A DNA stretch of 12,398 bases from Verrucomicrobia bacterium UBA1200 (lineage in GTDB: Bacteria; Verrucomicrobiota; Kiritimatiellia; RFP12; UBA1067), in NCBI GenBank assembly GCA_002309765.1, contig DBXY01000015.1, forward strand, positions 1-12,398, in the 5' to 3' direction. This document shows, piece after piece, positions 6,575 through 12,398 of this stretch; the stretch's first letter is position 1, and every line of letters starts with the position of its first letter. The position numbers and the translations under genes are program-made. The notes beneath the pieces were generated by a model. That model was given only the letters and a program-made list of their open reading frames with translations. It was not told the DNA's origin and made no database searches.

Positions 6575-7897
6575 ATGGATAAAAGTCATGATTTTTCCAA
6601 CAAGGCAAGCGCATGGGCATTGTTTCCTTTTCTGGTGTTTGCCGGGTTTTATTTAGGGTTGTCGCTGGCGGCGGGAGATTTTTACAAAGTCCCGATGACC
6701 ATCGCGTTTCTTGTGGCATCGGCCACCGCGCTGTCGTTTGGACGTGGAAAACTCTCAGAACGGATTGAGACCTATGCGGCCGGGATGGGTGAGTCCAACA
6801 TTATGATTATGTGCTTGATCTTCATATTGGCCGGGGCGTTCGCCAGCGTGGCCAAGGGGTCAGGCGCAGTCGATGCGGCGGTAGCGGTGGCGAGGTCGCT
6901 AATTCCGGCCCGTCTGATGCTGGCGGGAGTGTTTCTGGTCTCCTGTTTGGTTTCGCTCGCTATTGGCACCAGTTGCGGGACTATCGCATCAGTAACCCCG
7001 ATTGCGTTGGGTTTTGCCCTTCCTTTGGGGTTAAGTCCGGCATTGTTGGCGGGAGCGGTAGTGGGCGGAGCGATGTTTGGGGATAACCTTTCGATGATAT
7101 CTGACACTACGATTGCCGCCACGCGAACCCAAGGAATTGCAATGCGTGATAAATTTATTGCCAATTCCGCGATTGTTGCCCCGGCGGCGCTGGTGTGCCT
7201 GTTCGCGTACGCGCTGGTTGGTTATTCCAATGAAAACGTTGTGTCTGGGATTGAGGTCTCCATTACTTGGCGACATATACTGCTAATCATGCCGTACGCG
7301 CTGATTTTGGTTTTGGCCTTGACGGGTCTTAACGTGATGCTGCTGCTCTTCGCTGGAACAATATTGGCCTCGGTAATCGGCGTGGCTTTGGGGAAATTCG
7401 ACACATGGTCGGTATTGGATTTGGTCGGCAAAGGCGCGTTAGGCATGAGCGAGACGTTGATCGTTGCGATTCTGGCGGGTGGGATGTTTCGCACCATCAA
7501 AGCTAACGGAGGTATCAGTTGGCTTACGGAGAAAATTTCACGGCTGGTTCGCGGACCGCGCACCTGTGAATTAGGGGTGTTCCTGCTGGTGTCTACCGTT
7601 AACCTGTTTACCGCAAACAACACGGTGGCGATTGTTATCGCAGGTCCTGTGGCCAAGGAATGTTCAGACAGATTTGGCGCATCCCCGGCAAGAATTGCTT
7701 CGGTGCTGGACACTGCGTCATGCGTGGTTCAAGGCGTCATTCCTTACGGCGCCCAAATCTTAATCGCGGCCGGGGTGGCTAAAGCGGCCCAGGTGCCGTT
7801 TGGTTCGTTAGAGCTGGTTAAGTCGCTTTATTATCCGCCGTTATTGGCATTGGCGGTGCTTTTGGCTATGCTTGTCCCACGCAAGCGGTTTAATTAG
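6575..7897 (+). CDS. nhaC: NhaC-family Na+/H+ antiporter
   Basis: A 440-residue polytopic inner-membrane protein with about ten to twelve hydrophobic segments. The family hallmark GAMFGDNLSMISDTTIAATRTQG region spans residues 165-187, and a second conserved stretch NLFTANNTVAIVIAGP lies in the C-terminal half, the inverted-repeat counterpart expected of this transporter fold. NhaC proteins exchange cytoplasmic Na+ for external H+ and support pH and sodium homeostasis; some relatives carry organic acids. The start at 6575 is chosen because GGGG (6565-6568) sits six bases upstream. An in-frame GTG at 6554 lies in the radical SAM fossil and would add residues derived from it. Only 37 bases separate it from sulfatase B, so it is probably the last gene of the sulfatase transcript, followed by a strong terminator. 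Family assignment is firm; the ion and its link to sulfatase function are inferred. Confidence 0.9.
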   Translation: MDKSHDFSNKASAWALFPFLVFAGFYLGLSLAAGDFYKVPMTIAFLVASATALSFGRGKLSERIETYAAGMGESNIMIMCLIFILAGAFASVAKGSGAVDAAVAVARSLIPARLMLAGVFLVSCLVSLAIGTSCGTIASVTPIALGFALPLGLSPALLAGAVVGGAMFGDNLSMISDTTIAATRTQGIAMRDKFIANSAIVAPAALVCLFAYALVGYSNENVVSGIEVSITWRHILLIMPYALILVLALTGLNVMLLLFAGTILASVIGVALGKFDTWSVLDLVGKGALGMSETLIVAILAGGMFRTIKANGGISWLTEKISRLVRGPRTCELGVFLLVSTVNLFTANNTVAIVIAGPVAKECSDRFGASPARIASVLDTASCVVQGVIPYGAQILIAAGVAKAAQVPFGSLELVKSLYYPPLLALAVLLAMLVPRKRFN

Positions 7898-7898
7898 C

Positions 7899-7940
7899 AA
7901 AAAAGCGCGGGACTGCCAATACGGCAATCCCGCGCCTTTT
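7899..7940. terminator. Bidirectional intrinsic terminator between nhaC and the ACT gene
   Basis: A 13-base-pair stem with one mismatch (7905-7917 paired with 7923-7935, GCGCGGGA core) encloses the five-base loop AATAC. It is flanked by six A residues on the left (7899-7904) and CTTTT on the right, so it can terminate the + strand nhaC transcript and the - strand operon that converges on it. Confidence 0.9.
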
Positions 7941-7953
7941 AGCTATAGGGACG

Positions 7954-8391
7954 TTATTTCGCCTCGGCGAAAAGCGTGTCAGAGTCCAATACGCAACGTC
8001 CGGCGCTTTGCAACGCGGCGCGGGCTTTCTCGGTGTCGTCAAACCGGAATACCAGCACGGCCTCGTTTTTGTGGCGGAACGCGAAAGCGTACATGTACTC
8101 GATGTTCACCCCGGCGTTGTCGATAACGGCGAGGACCTCGGCGATGCCGCCGGGTTTGTCAGGTACGGTGGCGGCCACCACTTCGCGCACGTTCACCACC
8201 AAACCGGCGGCTTCCAGCGCGGCTTTGGCCTTTTCCCACTCCTCGACGATCAACCGCACGATGCCAAACTGCTGGGTGTCGGCCAGCGAGAGGGTGACGA
8301 TGTTGATTCCGGCATCGGCAAGGGTCTTGCAAATACCCTTCAGGTGGCCCGGCTTGTTCTCCATAAAGAGCGAAAGCTGCTGAATCTTCAT
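7954..8391 (-). CDS. Tandem ACT-domain protein (PaaK partner)
   Basis: A 145-residue protein made of two ACT domains, about residues 1-68 and 69-141. Each shows the typical pattern of a strand, then PGxL or PGGI, then a helix and xAGINI or xAGVNI (ENKPGHLKGICKTLADAGIN; DKPGGIAEVLAVIDNAGVN). ACT domains bind amino acids or related small molecules and regulate metabolic enzymes. Stand-alone double-ACT proteins are commonly encoded beside phenylacetate-CoA ligase genes in anaerobes, and here the gene follows paaK by nine bases on the same strand. AGGAGG sits at about 8397-8402, overlapping the paaK stop, with the ATG at 8389-8391. It is the last gene of the operon. A role sensing an aromatic amino acid or controlling the ligase is inferred from context. 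Confidence 0.9.
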   Translation of the reverse strand: MKIQQLSLFMENKPGHLKGICKTLADAGINIVTLSLADTQQFGIVRLIVEEWEKAKAALEAAGLVVNVREVVAATVPDKPGGIAEVLAVIDNAGVNIEYMYAFAFRHKNEAVLVFRFDDTEKARAALQSAGRCVLDSDTLFAEAK

Positions 8392-8400
8392 GTCGTCCTC

Positions 8401-9741
8401 CTATTTCTTGCGCAGGTCGGTCACGCGCTTAATCTTGCCCTCGCTGCGGGGCAGGGTGTGCGGTTCAACCAGCGTAATCTTGGCGTTGATGTTGATGATG
8501 CGCTGGATGGCCTGGCCGATGCGGCGGCGAAGGTTTTCCAACGAGCGAATATCGTCACTGAAGGTTTCTTGCGTGACTTCCACTTTAACCTCCAGCGTAT
8601 CGAGATCGCCCTGCCGATCCACCACAATGTGGTAATGGGGCAGGACGGAGTCGATGCTGAGCAACCCGGCTTCGATCTGGGACGGGAATACGTTAACGCC
8701 GCGGATGATAAGCATGTCATCGCTGCGGGCGCTGACGCGCTCGATACGGCGTATGGTCCGTCCGCATTTGCAGACTTCGGGAAGGATTCTCGAAATGTCG
8801 CGAGTCCGGTAGCGAATCATCGGCATTCCGGTACGGTCGAGGGTGGTGAACACCAGTTCTCCGGACTCGCCGTCCGGCAACGGCTCTAGCGTGTCGGGGT
8901 CGATGATTTCGGGATAGAAGTGATCTTCGAAAACATGGAGCCCGCAACGGTACTGGCAATCGCCAGCCACACCAGGTCCGGAAATCTCGGTCAATCCGTA
9001 GATGTCGTGGGCGATGATTCCGGTAATGTCCTCCATCTTTTCGCGCATTTCCGTTGACCAGGGTTCCGCCCCGAAGATACCGTGGCGGAGTTTGGTGTCC
9101 TTGCGGAAATCCATTCCCTTCTTCATGCCTTCGTCAAGTAGGTGAAGGAAATAGCTGGGGGTACAGGCGATGGCCGTCACGCCCAAATCCCGCATCAGCA
9201 TCAGCTGACGGTCGGTGTTGCCGCCGGAAGTCGGGAGCACCGTGCAGCCGATTCCCTCGCCACCGTAGTGCAGCCCCAACCCGCCGGTGAACAGACCGTA
9301 ACCGTAAGAGACCTGCATGATGTCGGAACTGCGGATCCCGAACATCGCCAAGGCCCGCATGGTGCCGTTCTGCCAAACCAGAATGTCGTTTTCGGTGTTG
9401 GCCAGCACAATCGGTTTTCCGGTAGTGCCGCTGGAGCACTGGAACCGGATCACCTCGTTCATCGGGCAAGCCATCAGCCCGAACGGATATTCGTCGCGCA
9501 AGTCAACCTTTTTCATAAACGGCAGCAGCGCAATGTCCTTCAGCGTTTTCACGTGTTCCGGACGCACTCCGCGCTCATCCATCCGTTTGCGGAACAGCGG
9601 CACATTGTCATAAGCCCGCTTGACCGTAGCCTGCAGCCGATGAAGTTGCAATGCCGACATCTGTTCGCGCGGCATATAGTCGGGCGCACTTACCGGATGC
9701 ACCGGGGTGTCCATGTCGGTTGCATATTCGTAGAGCGACAT
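8401..9741 (-). CDS. paaK: Phenylacetate-CoA ligase (AMP-forming, arylacetate type)
   Basis: A 446-residue cytoplasmic enzyme of the ANL superfamily that activates phenylacetate or a related aryl acid with ATP and CoA. The P-loop-like SSGTTGKPI (103-111), aromatic-acid motif YGLTEISGPG (248-257), YRTRDISR (311-318), hinge region SDDMLIIRGVNVFPSQIE (340-357) and the C-terminal GKIKR with the probable catalytic Lys436 are all present. CKCGR (324-328) fits the Cys-bearing loop seen in this family. Length is normal. The upstream isomerase gene ends 22 bases before the ATG, and GAGG lies seven or so bases upstream. In anaerobes PaaK homologues with ACT partners often accompany indolepyruvate ferredoxin oxidoreductase and the metabolism of aromatic amino acids; no such oxidoreductase is in this window. 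The substrate is therefore inferred only as an arylacetate. Confidence 0.92.
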   Translation of the reverse strand: MSLYEYATDMDTPVHPVSAPDYMPREQMSALQLHRLQATVKRAYDNVPLFRKRMDERGVRPEHVKTLKDIALLPFMKKVDLRDEYPFGLMACPMNEVIRFQCSSGTTGKPIVLANTENDILVWQNGTMRALAMFGIRSSDIMQVSYGYGLFTGGLGLHYGGEGIGCTVLPTSGGNTDRQLMLMRDLGVTAIACTPSYFLHLLDEGMKKGMDFRKDTKLRHGIFGAEPWSTEMREKMEDITGIIAHDIYGLTEISGPGVAGDCQYRCGLHVFEDHFYPEIIDPDTLEPLPDGESGELVFTTLDRTGMPMIRYRTRDISRILPEVCKCGRTIRRIERVSARSDDMLIIRGVNVFPSQIEAGLLSIDSVLPHYHIVVDRQGDLDTLEVKVEVTQETFSDDIRSLENLRRRIGQAIQRIININAKITLVEPHTLPRSEGKIKRVTDLRKK

Positions 9742-9763
9742 ATTTGACCTCGGGGTAGGTAGT

Positions 9764-10645
9764 TTAGCAGCGGCCCTTGCTCTGCAGGAACTTGAAGGAC
9801 TCGATTATGGACTTCAGGTTGGAAGCGTTGCGCTCGCACTCCACGATGTACCATTGCACGCCGTCAGCGTCGGTCACCGGGAAGAGCCGGTCCCATTCAA
9901 CGCACTTCGCACCCTTGCCGGGCTGTCCGAGGATACCCTCGTATCCATCATTGGACTGGCCGTTTTCTTTGGCGTGGAGGGCGAATGAGCGGTGCGGATA
10001 TTTGGTGTACTGGGCGCAGGGATCGCAACCGGCGGTGGTGGTCCAGCCCACATCCTGCTCCATCTGAACCGCCTTGGACGTATTGGAGAAGAAGTAATCC
10101 CAATAGGTGGTCCCGTCGGAGAGCTTCATCTTGAATTCATTCTGGTGGTTGTGCAACCCGATCAAGCATCCCAGTTTACCGGCATCCTCGGCAGCCTTGT
10201 TATAGTACTCCACCAGCTTCTTCATGAACTCGTCAAGATTTTCTCCCTTGCCCGGGAAGTTACCGCCGCCGGGGCAGCAGATGAACTTGTTGCCGTAACC
10301 GAGGTTGAATTCGCAGGTCTGCTTGACTTTCTCCGGGGAGAACTCGCCGCGACCCACATGGGTGCCGCACGCGACCAATCCGTTATCGTCCAGGATCTTT
10401 TTAAGTTCCGCAGCGTTCTTGCCGTAGTATCCGGCGAATTCCACGCCCTTGTAGCCAATAGCCGCCACCTCGGCCAGCGATTTTTCCAGCCCGTTGTTTT
10501 TAATGTAATCGCGGATTGAATACAGCTGCACTGCCACTTTGGCTTTAACCGGCGCCGCCGCCGCAAATTCAGGAACCGCGCAGGCTGCCGCGCCAAACGC
10601 TGCTGACTTTAAGAAACTTCTTCTGGAGAAAGACGTGAAACTCAT
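9764..10645 (-). CDS. Tat-exported sugar phosphate isomerase/epimerase-like TIM barrel
   Basis: A 293-residue protein of the xylose isomerase-like (AP endonuclease family 2) TIM-barrel superfamily. The N terminus is a Tat signal, SRRSFLK (7-13), a hydrophobic stretch and an Ala-rich AxA site near residue 30, so the enzyme should act outside the cytoplasm. Barrel landmarks include QLYSIRD (40-46), GYKGVEFAGYYG (64-75), GLHNHQNEF (163-171), QDVGW (197-201), LHAKE (223-227) and a late IVECE (267-271), which supply the metal-binding His, Asp and Glu. Family members act on sugars, inositols or sugar phosphates; the exact reaction is unknown. The start at 10645 is preferred because AGGAGTT (10651-10657) precedes it and the Tat motif is then correctly placed; the frame stays open to 10717 but that would bury the signal. 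First gene of the operon with paaK and the ACT gene, behind the promoter at 10706-10734. Confidence 0.88.
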   Translation of the reverse strand: MSFTSFSRRSFLKSAAFGAAACAVPEFAAAAPVKAKVAVQLYSIRDYIKNNGLEKSLAEVAAIGYKGVEFAGYYGKNAAELKKILDDNGLVACGTHVGRGEFSPEKVKQTCEFNLGYGNKFICCPGGGNFPGKGENLDEFMKKLVEYYNKAAEDAGKLGCLIGLHNHQNEFKMKLSDGTTYWDYFFSNTSKAVQMEQDVGWTTTAGCDPCAQYTKYPHRSFALHAKENGQSNDGYEGILGQPGKGAKCVEWDRLFPVTDADGVQWYIVECERNASNLKSIIESFKFLQSKGRC

Positions 10646-10678
10646 TGCATAACTCCTATTAAATAAAAACCGATCTTC

Positions 10679-10695
10679 TGTTTCACCGTGAAACA
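10679..10695. promoter_or_regulatory. 17-bp perfect palindrome, parS-like, in the operon leader
   Basis: TGTTTCACCGTGAAACA is a perfect inverted repeat of two 8-base arms around one central base. The arms equal those of the bacterial chromosomal parS consensus (TGTTNCACGTGAAACA), but the central C makes 17 rather than 16 bases. It lies at about +4 to +20 of the predicted isomerase transcript and 34 bases before the ATG, a classic position for a repressor operator. It could also fold as an RNA hairpin. Confidence 0.65.
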
Positions 10696-10705
10696 AAACG
10701 CGTTT

Positions 10706-10734
10706 ATTATCGCACAAAACCTTTGGCCGTGCAA
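10706..10734 (-). promoter_or_regulatory. Predicted promoter of the isomerase-paaK-ACT operon
   Basis: On the - strand, TTGCAC (10734-10729) and GATAAT (10711-10706) are 17 bases apart, a strong sigma-70-type match. Transcription would start near 10699, immediately before the palindrome at 10679-10695. Confidence 0.65.
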
Positions 10735-10780
10735 GTGTAATTATGATTTTTGCCGCTTCAAATGCGGCTTATGTTTGCGC

Positions 10781-10809
10781 TTGATAAATCCATGCCGCTG
10801 TGAGATACT
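10781..10809 (+). promoter_or_regulatory. Predicted promoter of the DUF4177-like gene
   Basis: TTGATA (10781-10786) and GATACT (10804-10809) are separated by 17 bases. Transcription would start near 10816, giving a leader of about 77 bases. It is divergent from the isomerase operon promoter, and the two are about 45 bases apart. Confidence 0.5.
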
Positions 10810-10892
10810 AAACTCGTTTTGCAATGGGGCGTGAAGAGCTCGGGCGACTTATCCGACCGTTTCGATCTCGTGACGAAATGAGGAGACAAACG

Positions 10893-11102
10893 ATGTTTCG
10901 TGAATACAAGGTGATTCGGGTCAGCGAAAACGGTTGCGCTTCGATTCTGTTAGGTGCATCGGTTATTCCAGCGGATGTTTTGCAGTCGCGGTTGAACAAA
11001 GAGGCGAAAGACGGTTGGCAGGTGGTCTTTCAGGTAATTGAGCGCCAGCGTTTTCTGCTGTTTTGGCAACGCGAGTCGTTGGTGGTTACTCTTGGGCGTT
11101 AA
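10893..11102 (+). CDS. Small DUF4177-like protein
   Basis: A 69-residue protein beginning MFREYKVIRV and containing LQSRLNKEAKDGWQVVFQV (residues 29-47), the pattern of DUF4177 proteins: a first strand with EYKV, a helix, then the (E/D)GW-V strand and a final strand before the basic tail. The family's function is unknown. The ATG at 10893 is preferred because GAGGAG (10880-10885) lies seven bases upstream; an in-frame ATG at 10824 has no binding site and adds an Arg-rich stretch absent from relatives. It sits alone between the divergent isomerase operon and the tRNA gene and has its own likely promoter. No signal peptide or membrane segment is seen, so it is probably cytoplasmic. Confidence 0.7.
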   Translation: MFREYKVIRVSENGCASILLGASVIPADVLQSRLNKEAKDGWQVVFQVIERQRFLLFWQRESLVVTLGR

Positions 11103-11163
11103 CCATTGCCGATAACGCAAAGGCGGCGGCGCGGCAACGAACAAAAAAATATTCATTTTGTTG

Positions 11164-11192
11164 TTGTTTTTGCCGTACGCTTTTGGTAATAT
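11164..11192 (+). promoter_or_regulatory. Predicted promoter of tRNA-Ser
   Basis: TTGTTT (11164-11169) and TAATAT (11187-11192) are 17 bases apart, followed by a C-rich discriminator (CCCCCG), which is typical of stable-RNA promoters under stringent control. The tRNA begins about 9 bases after the predicted start of transcription. Confidence 0.55.
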
Positions 11193-11207
11193 TTCCCCCG
11201 TTTTTGC

Positions 11208-11298
11208 GGAGAGGTGTCCGAGTGGTCGAAGGTGCAGCACTGGAAATGCTGTGTGCTCCAAAAGGGTACCGAGGGTTCAAATCCCTCCCTCTCCGCCA
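11208..11298 (+). tRNA. tRNA-Ser (anticodon GGA), CCA encoded
   Basis: A 91-base class II tRNA. The acceptor stem pairs GGAGAGG (11208-11214) with CCTCTCC (11288-11294), followed by discriminator G11295 and an encoded CCA (11296-11298). The anticodon arm CAGCA-CTGGAAA-TGCTG gives anticodon GGA, which reads serine codons UCC and UCU. A long variable arm and the GGTTCAAATCC T arm complete the serine tRNA architecture. Serine tRNA genes are common integration targets, but no integrase or repeated 3' end is seen here. Confidence 0.97.
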
Positions 11299-11306
11299 TT
11301 TTTTTT
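11299..11306 (+). terminator. T-run after tRNA-Ser
   Basis: Eight T residues directly follow the CCA end, so the stable tRNA acceptor/T-arm structure plus this run probably stops transcription. No separate hairpin is present, and none is visible for the convergent GH13 gene in this 20-base gap. Confidence 0.45.
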
Positions 11307-11318
11307 GCCTGTGTTTTC

Positions 11319-12398
11319 CTAGAATTCCTGCGCGATAAAACCATACGCGCCGAAACGGCAGGTGCCGTCTTTTTCGACTTTCACGTTTTCTGACAGGAGC
11401 GGTTTTTTCGCGGCATCCAGACTTACCCCGTCCGGAATGAACTCGGCGGTTTCCGGGCGCAGGTTGGCTGCTACGAACACGGCGCGATCACCATGCCTCC
11501 GCACGAAAGCGATCACGTTTTTAGCTTCGCCGTTGGTCACCCATTCCTGGGCGCCGTCATAGAACACCGGATCCTCATGGCGCAGTTTGGCGAGCGCGCG
11601 GATTAACGCCAGCCGCTTCTGACCGGCGGGCTGAAGGGCCCGCGCCCAATCTATGGTCTTTCTGGCCCGAGCCACGTCCTCAACTGGGGCGAAGAAGGTG
11701 TTGAGCGAATTGTCCGCGATTTCGTTCCCGTTGAATACGAGCGGCAAACCGCGCCGCAAGAAGGTGAGAACGAACGCCGCGTTACCAGCCTCTACTGGAT
11801 TCACTCTGTCGAAACGGTTCTCCCCGTCGTCTGCCGCCGTGTCGTGGTTGTCCATGAAACAGAACATTAAAGCGTCTTTCGGAATACTCTCCTCGTATTT
11901 GCGAACGCCCGGCATCTTCTGGTCGAGCGTCCTGTTCGTCGCGGTCACCTGTCCTGGCAGAGACGGCGTGAGGAAGTTGCGGATCGAGAAACTCCACGGC
12001 CAGGCGTAACAAGCGTCAAACGCCTTTTCGAGCCATTCCGTTTTGGTCCCTTCGTTGATCATCACAAGTTCGGGTTTCTCTTTTTGGCACGCTGTAACGG
12101 CCTCTACCCAGAAGTCGATCGGTACGGCATCGCCCACATCGCAACGGAACCCGTCGCATCCGAGTTGTATCCAGTGGAGCATCGAGTCGATGAGATATTT
12201 GCGCACGTCCTTCGACTTGAAGTTGACATACGGGAAGTGCCATTTCGTCATGCGTACCGTGCCGTCGGGGTTCTTCTGGAACGCATCGGGGAAGAGGTCT
12301 TTCATTACGTTGCTTGGCCCGCAATGGAGATAGACGAGGTCCATGTAAACTTTCATGCCGAGCGCGTGCGCTTTGTCGTTGAACGCCTTGAAGTCCGC
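11319..12398 (-). CDS. GH13 alpha-amylase-family glycosidase (N-terminal part outside window)
   Basis: The final 359 residues of a glycoside hydrolase family 13 enzyme; the reading frame is open through the right edge, so the N-terminal part of the barrel is missing. Catalytic landmarks are region II GFRCDVGDAVP with the nucleophile Asp, region III MINEGTKTEW with the acid/base Glu, and region IV FMDNHDTAADDGENRFD with the transition-state-stabilising Asp. Region I reads DLVYLHCGP, with Leu where most members have the Asn before His. A C-terminal beta domain with LRPETAEFIPDG and FGAYGFIAQEF ends the protein. The family acts on alpha-glucans and related alpha-glucosides by retention; the precise specificity and location cannot be told without the N terminus. 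It is convergent with tRNA-Ser, with stop TAG at 11321-11319. Confidence 0.93.
   Translation of the reverse strand, partial: ADFKAFNDKAHALGMKVYMDLVYLHCGPSNVMKDLFPDAFQKNPDGTVRMTKWHFPYVNFKSKDVRKYLIDSMLHWIQLGCDGFRCDVGDAVPIDFWVEAVTACQKEKPELVMINEGTKTEWLEKAFDACYAWPWSFSIRNFLTPSLPGQVTATNRTLDQKMPGVRKYEESIPKDALMFCFMDNHDTAADDGENRFDRVNPVEAGNAAFVLTFLRRGLPLVFNGNEIADNSLNTFFAPVEDVARARKTIDWARALQPAGQKRLALIRALAKLRHEDPVFYDGAQEWVTNGEAKNVIAFVRRHGDRAVFVAANLRPETAEFIPDGVSLDAAKKPLLSENVKVEKDGTCRFGAYGFIAQEF

Noticed and set aside
10646..10717. Longer start for the isomerase gene on the - strand
   Set aside because: It would cover the palindrome and most of the leader and bury the Tat signal; AGGAGTT precedes the ATG at 10645, and the predicted start of transcription is inside this stretch.
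10752..10768. Hairpin GCCGC-TTCAAAT-GCGGC between the divergent promoters
   Set aside because: Only five base pairs, with no T-run following on either strand, so not a terminator; could be chance.
11105..11160. Possible terminator after the DUF4177-like gene (TTGCCG/CGGCAA)
   Set aside because: The loop is large, pairing is poor, and what follows is an A-rich and not a T-rich run on the + strand.
11208..11298. tRNA-Ser as an integration site of a mobile element
   Set aside because: No integrase gene, no duplicated tRNA 3' end and no foreign-looking block next to it in the window.
11153..11344. - strand frame with an AEREGFEPSVPF-like peptide across the tRNA
   Set aside because: This is the well-known spurious translation of the antisense strand of a tRNA-Ser gene.

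Overview
The window looks like a stretch of chromosome from an anaerobic, probably gut- or sediment-dwelling bacterium of the Lentisphaerae/Kiritimatiellae type (Verrucomicrobiota). This is an inference. It rests on the style of the RHS core (WGRDLSGTLGGAGGTGGLL), paired Tat-exported Cys-type sulfatases with a radical SAM maturase-like gene, a Tat-exported sugar isomerase-like protein, and moderately GC-rich codon use. No 16S or other marker gene is present to settle it.

Layout. (1) Positions 1-2407 are an RHS-type polymorphic locus. It opens inside an RHS protein exactly at the YDPLGL end-of-core motif, followed by a 230-residue unrecognised C-terminal tip. A translationally coupled, unrecognised putative lipoprotein follows, then a GC-rich orphan piece of RHS core that breaks off just before its own tip. 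The tip and lipoprotein genes are visibly AT-richer than the core fragment. (2) Positions 2453-7940 are a + strand sulfatase cluster behind a good sigma-70-type promoter: sulfatase A, a small anSME-like radical SAM gene, sulfatase B (about 94% identical to A by eye) and an NhaC-type Na+/H+ antiporter. A strong bidirectional terminator ends it. The sulfatase is a tandem duplication that carried along the first codons of the radical SAM gene, and a short frameshifted fossil of that gene survives between sulfatase B and nhaC. (3) Positions 7954-10734 are a - strand operon with its own promoter: a Tat-exported TIM-barrel isomerase/epimerase-like protein, a PaaK-type arylacetate-CoA ligase and a double-ACT-domain protein. 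Just downstream of the predicted start of transcription lies a perfect 17-bp palindrome whose half sites are those of the chromosomal parS site, but with one extra central base. (4) Positions 10781-12398 hold a small DUF4177-like gene, a tRNA-Ser(GGA) gene with its own promoter, and the C-terminal part of a convergent GH13 alpha-amylase-family gene that runs off the window.

How the genes may work together: the sulfatases would remove sulfate esters from host or algal glycans outside the cytoplasm. Their active-site Cys needs oxygen-independent conversion to formylglycine, the role expected of an anSME. The local maturase-like gene, however, lacks the end of its SPASM domain, so a second maturase elsewhere in the genome is likely. 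The PaaK/ACT pair fits aromatic-acid metabolism in anaerobes, while its link to a sugar isomerase-like protein is unexplained. No CRISPR array, insertion sequence or integrase was seen. The most promising items for follow-up are the parS-like operator, the sulfatase/maturase duplication fossil with its CTG start, and the unrecognised RHS tip/lipoprotein pair.
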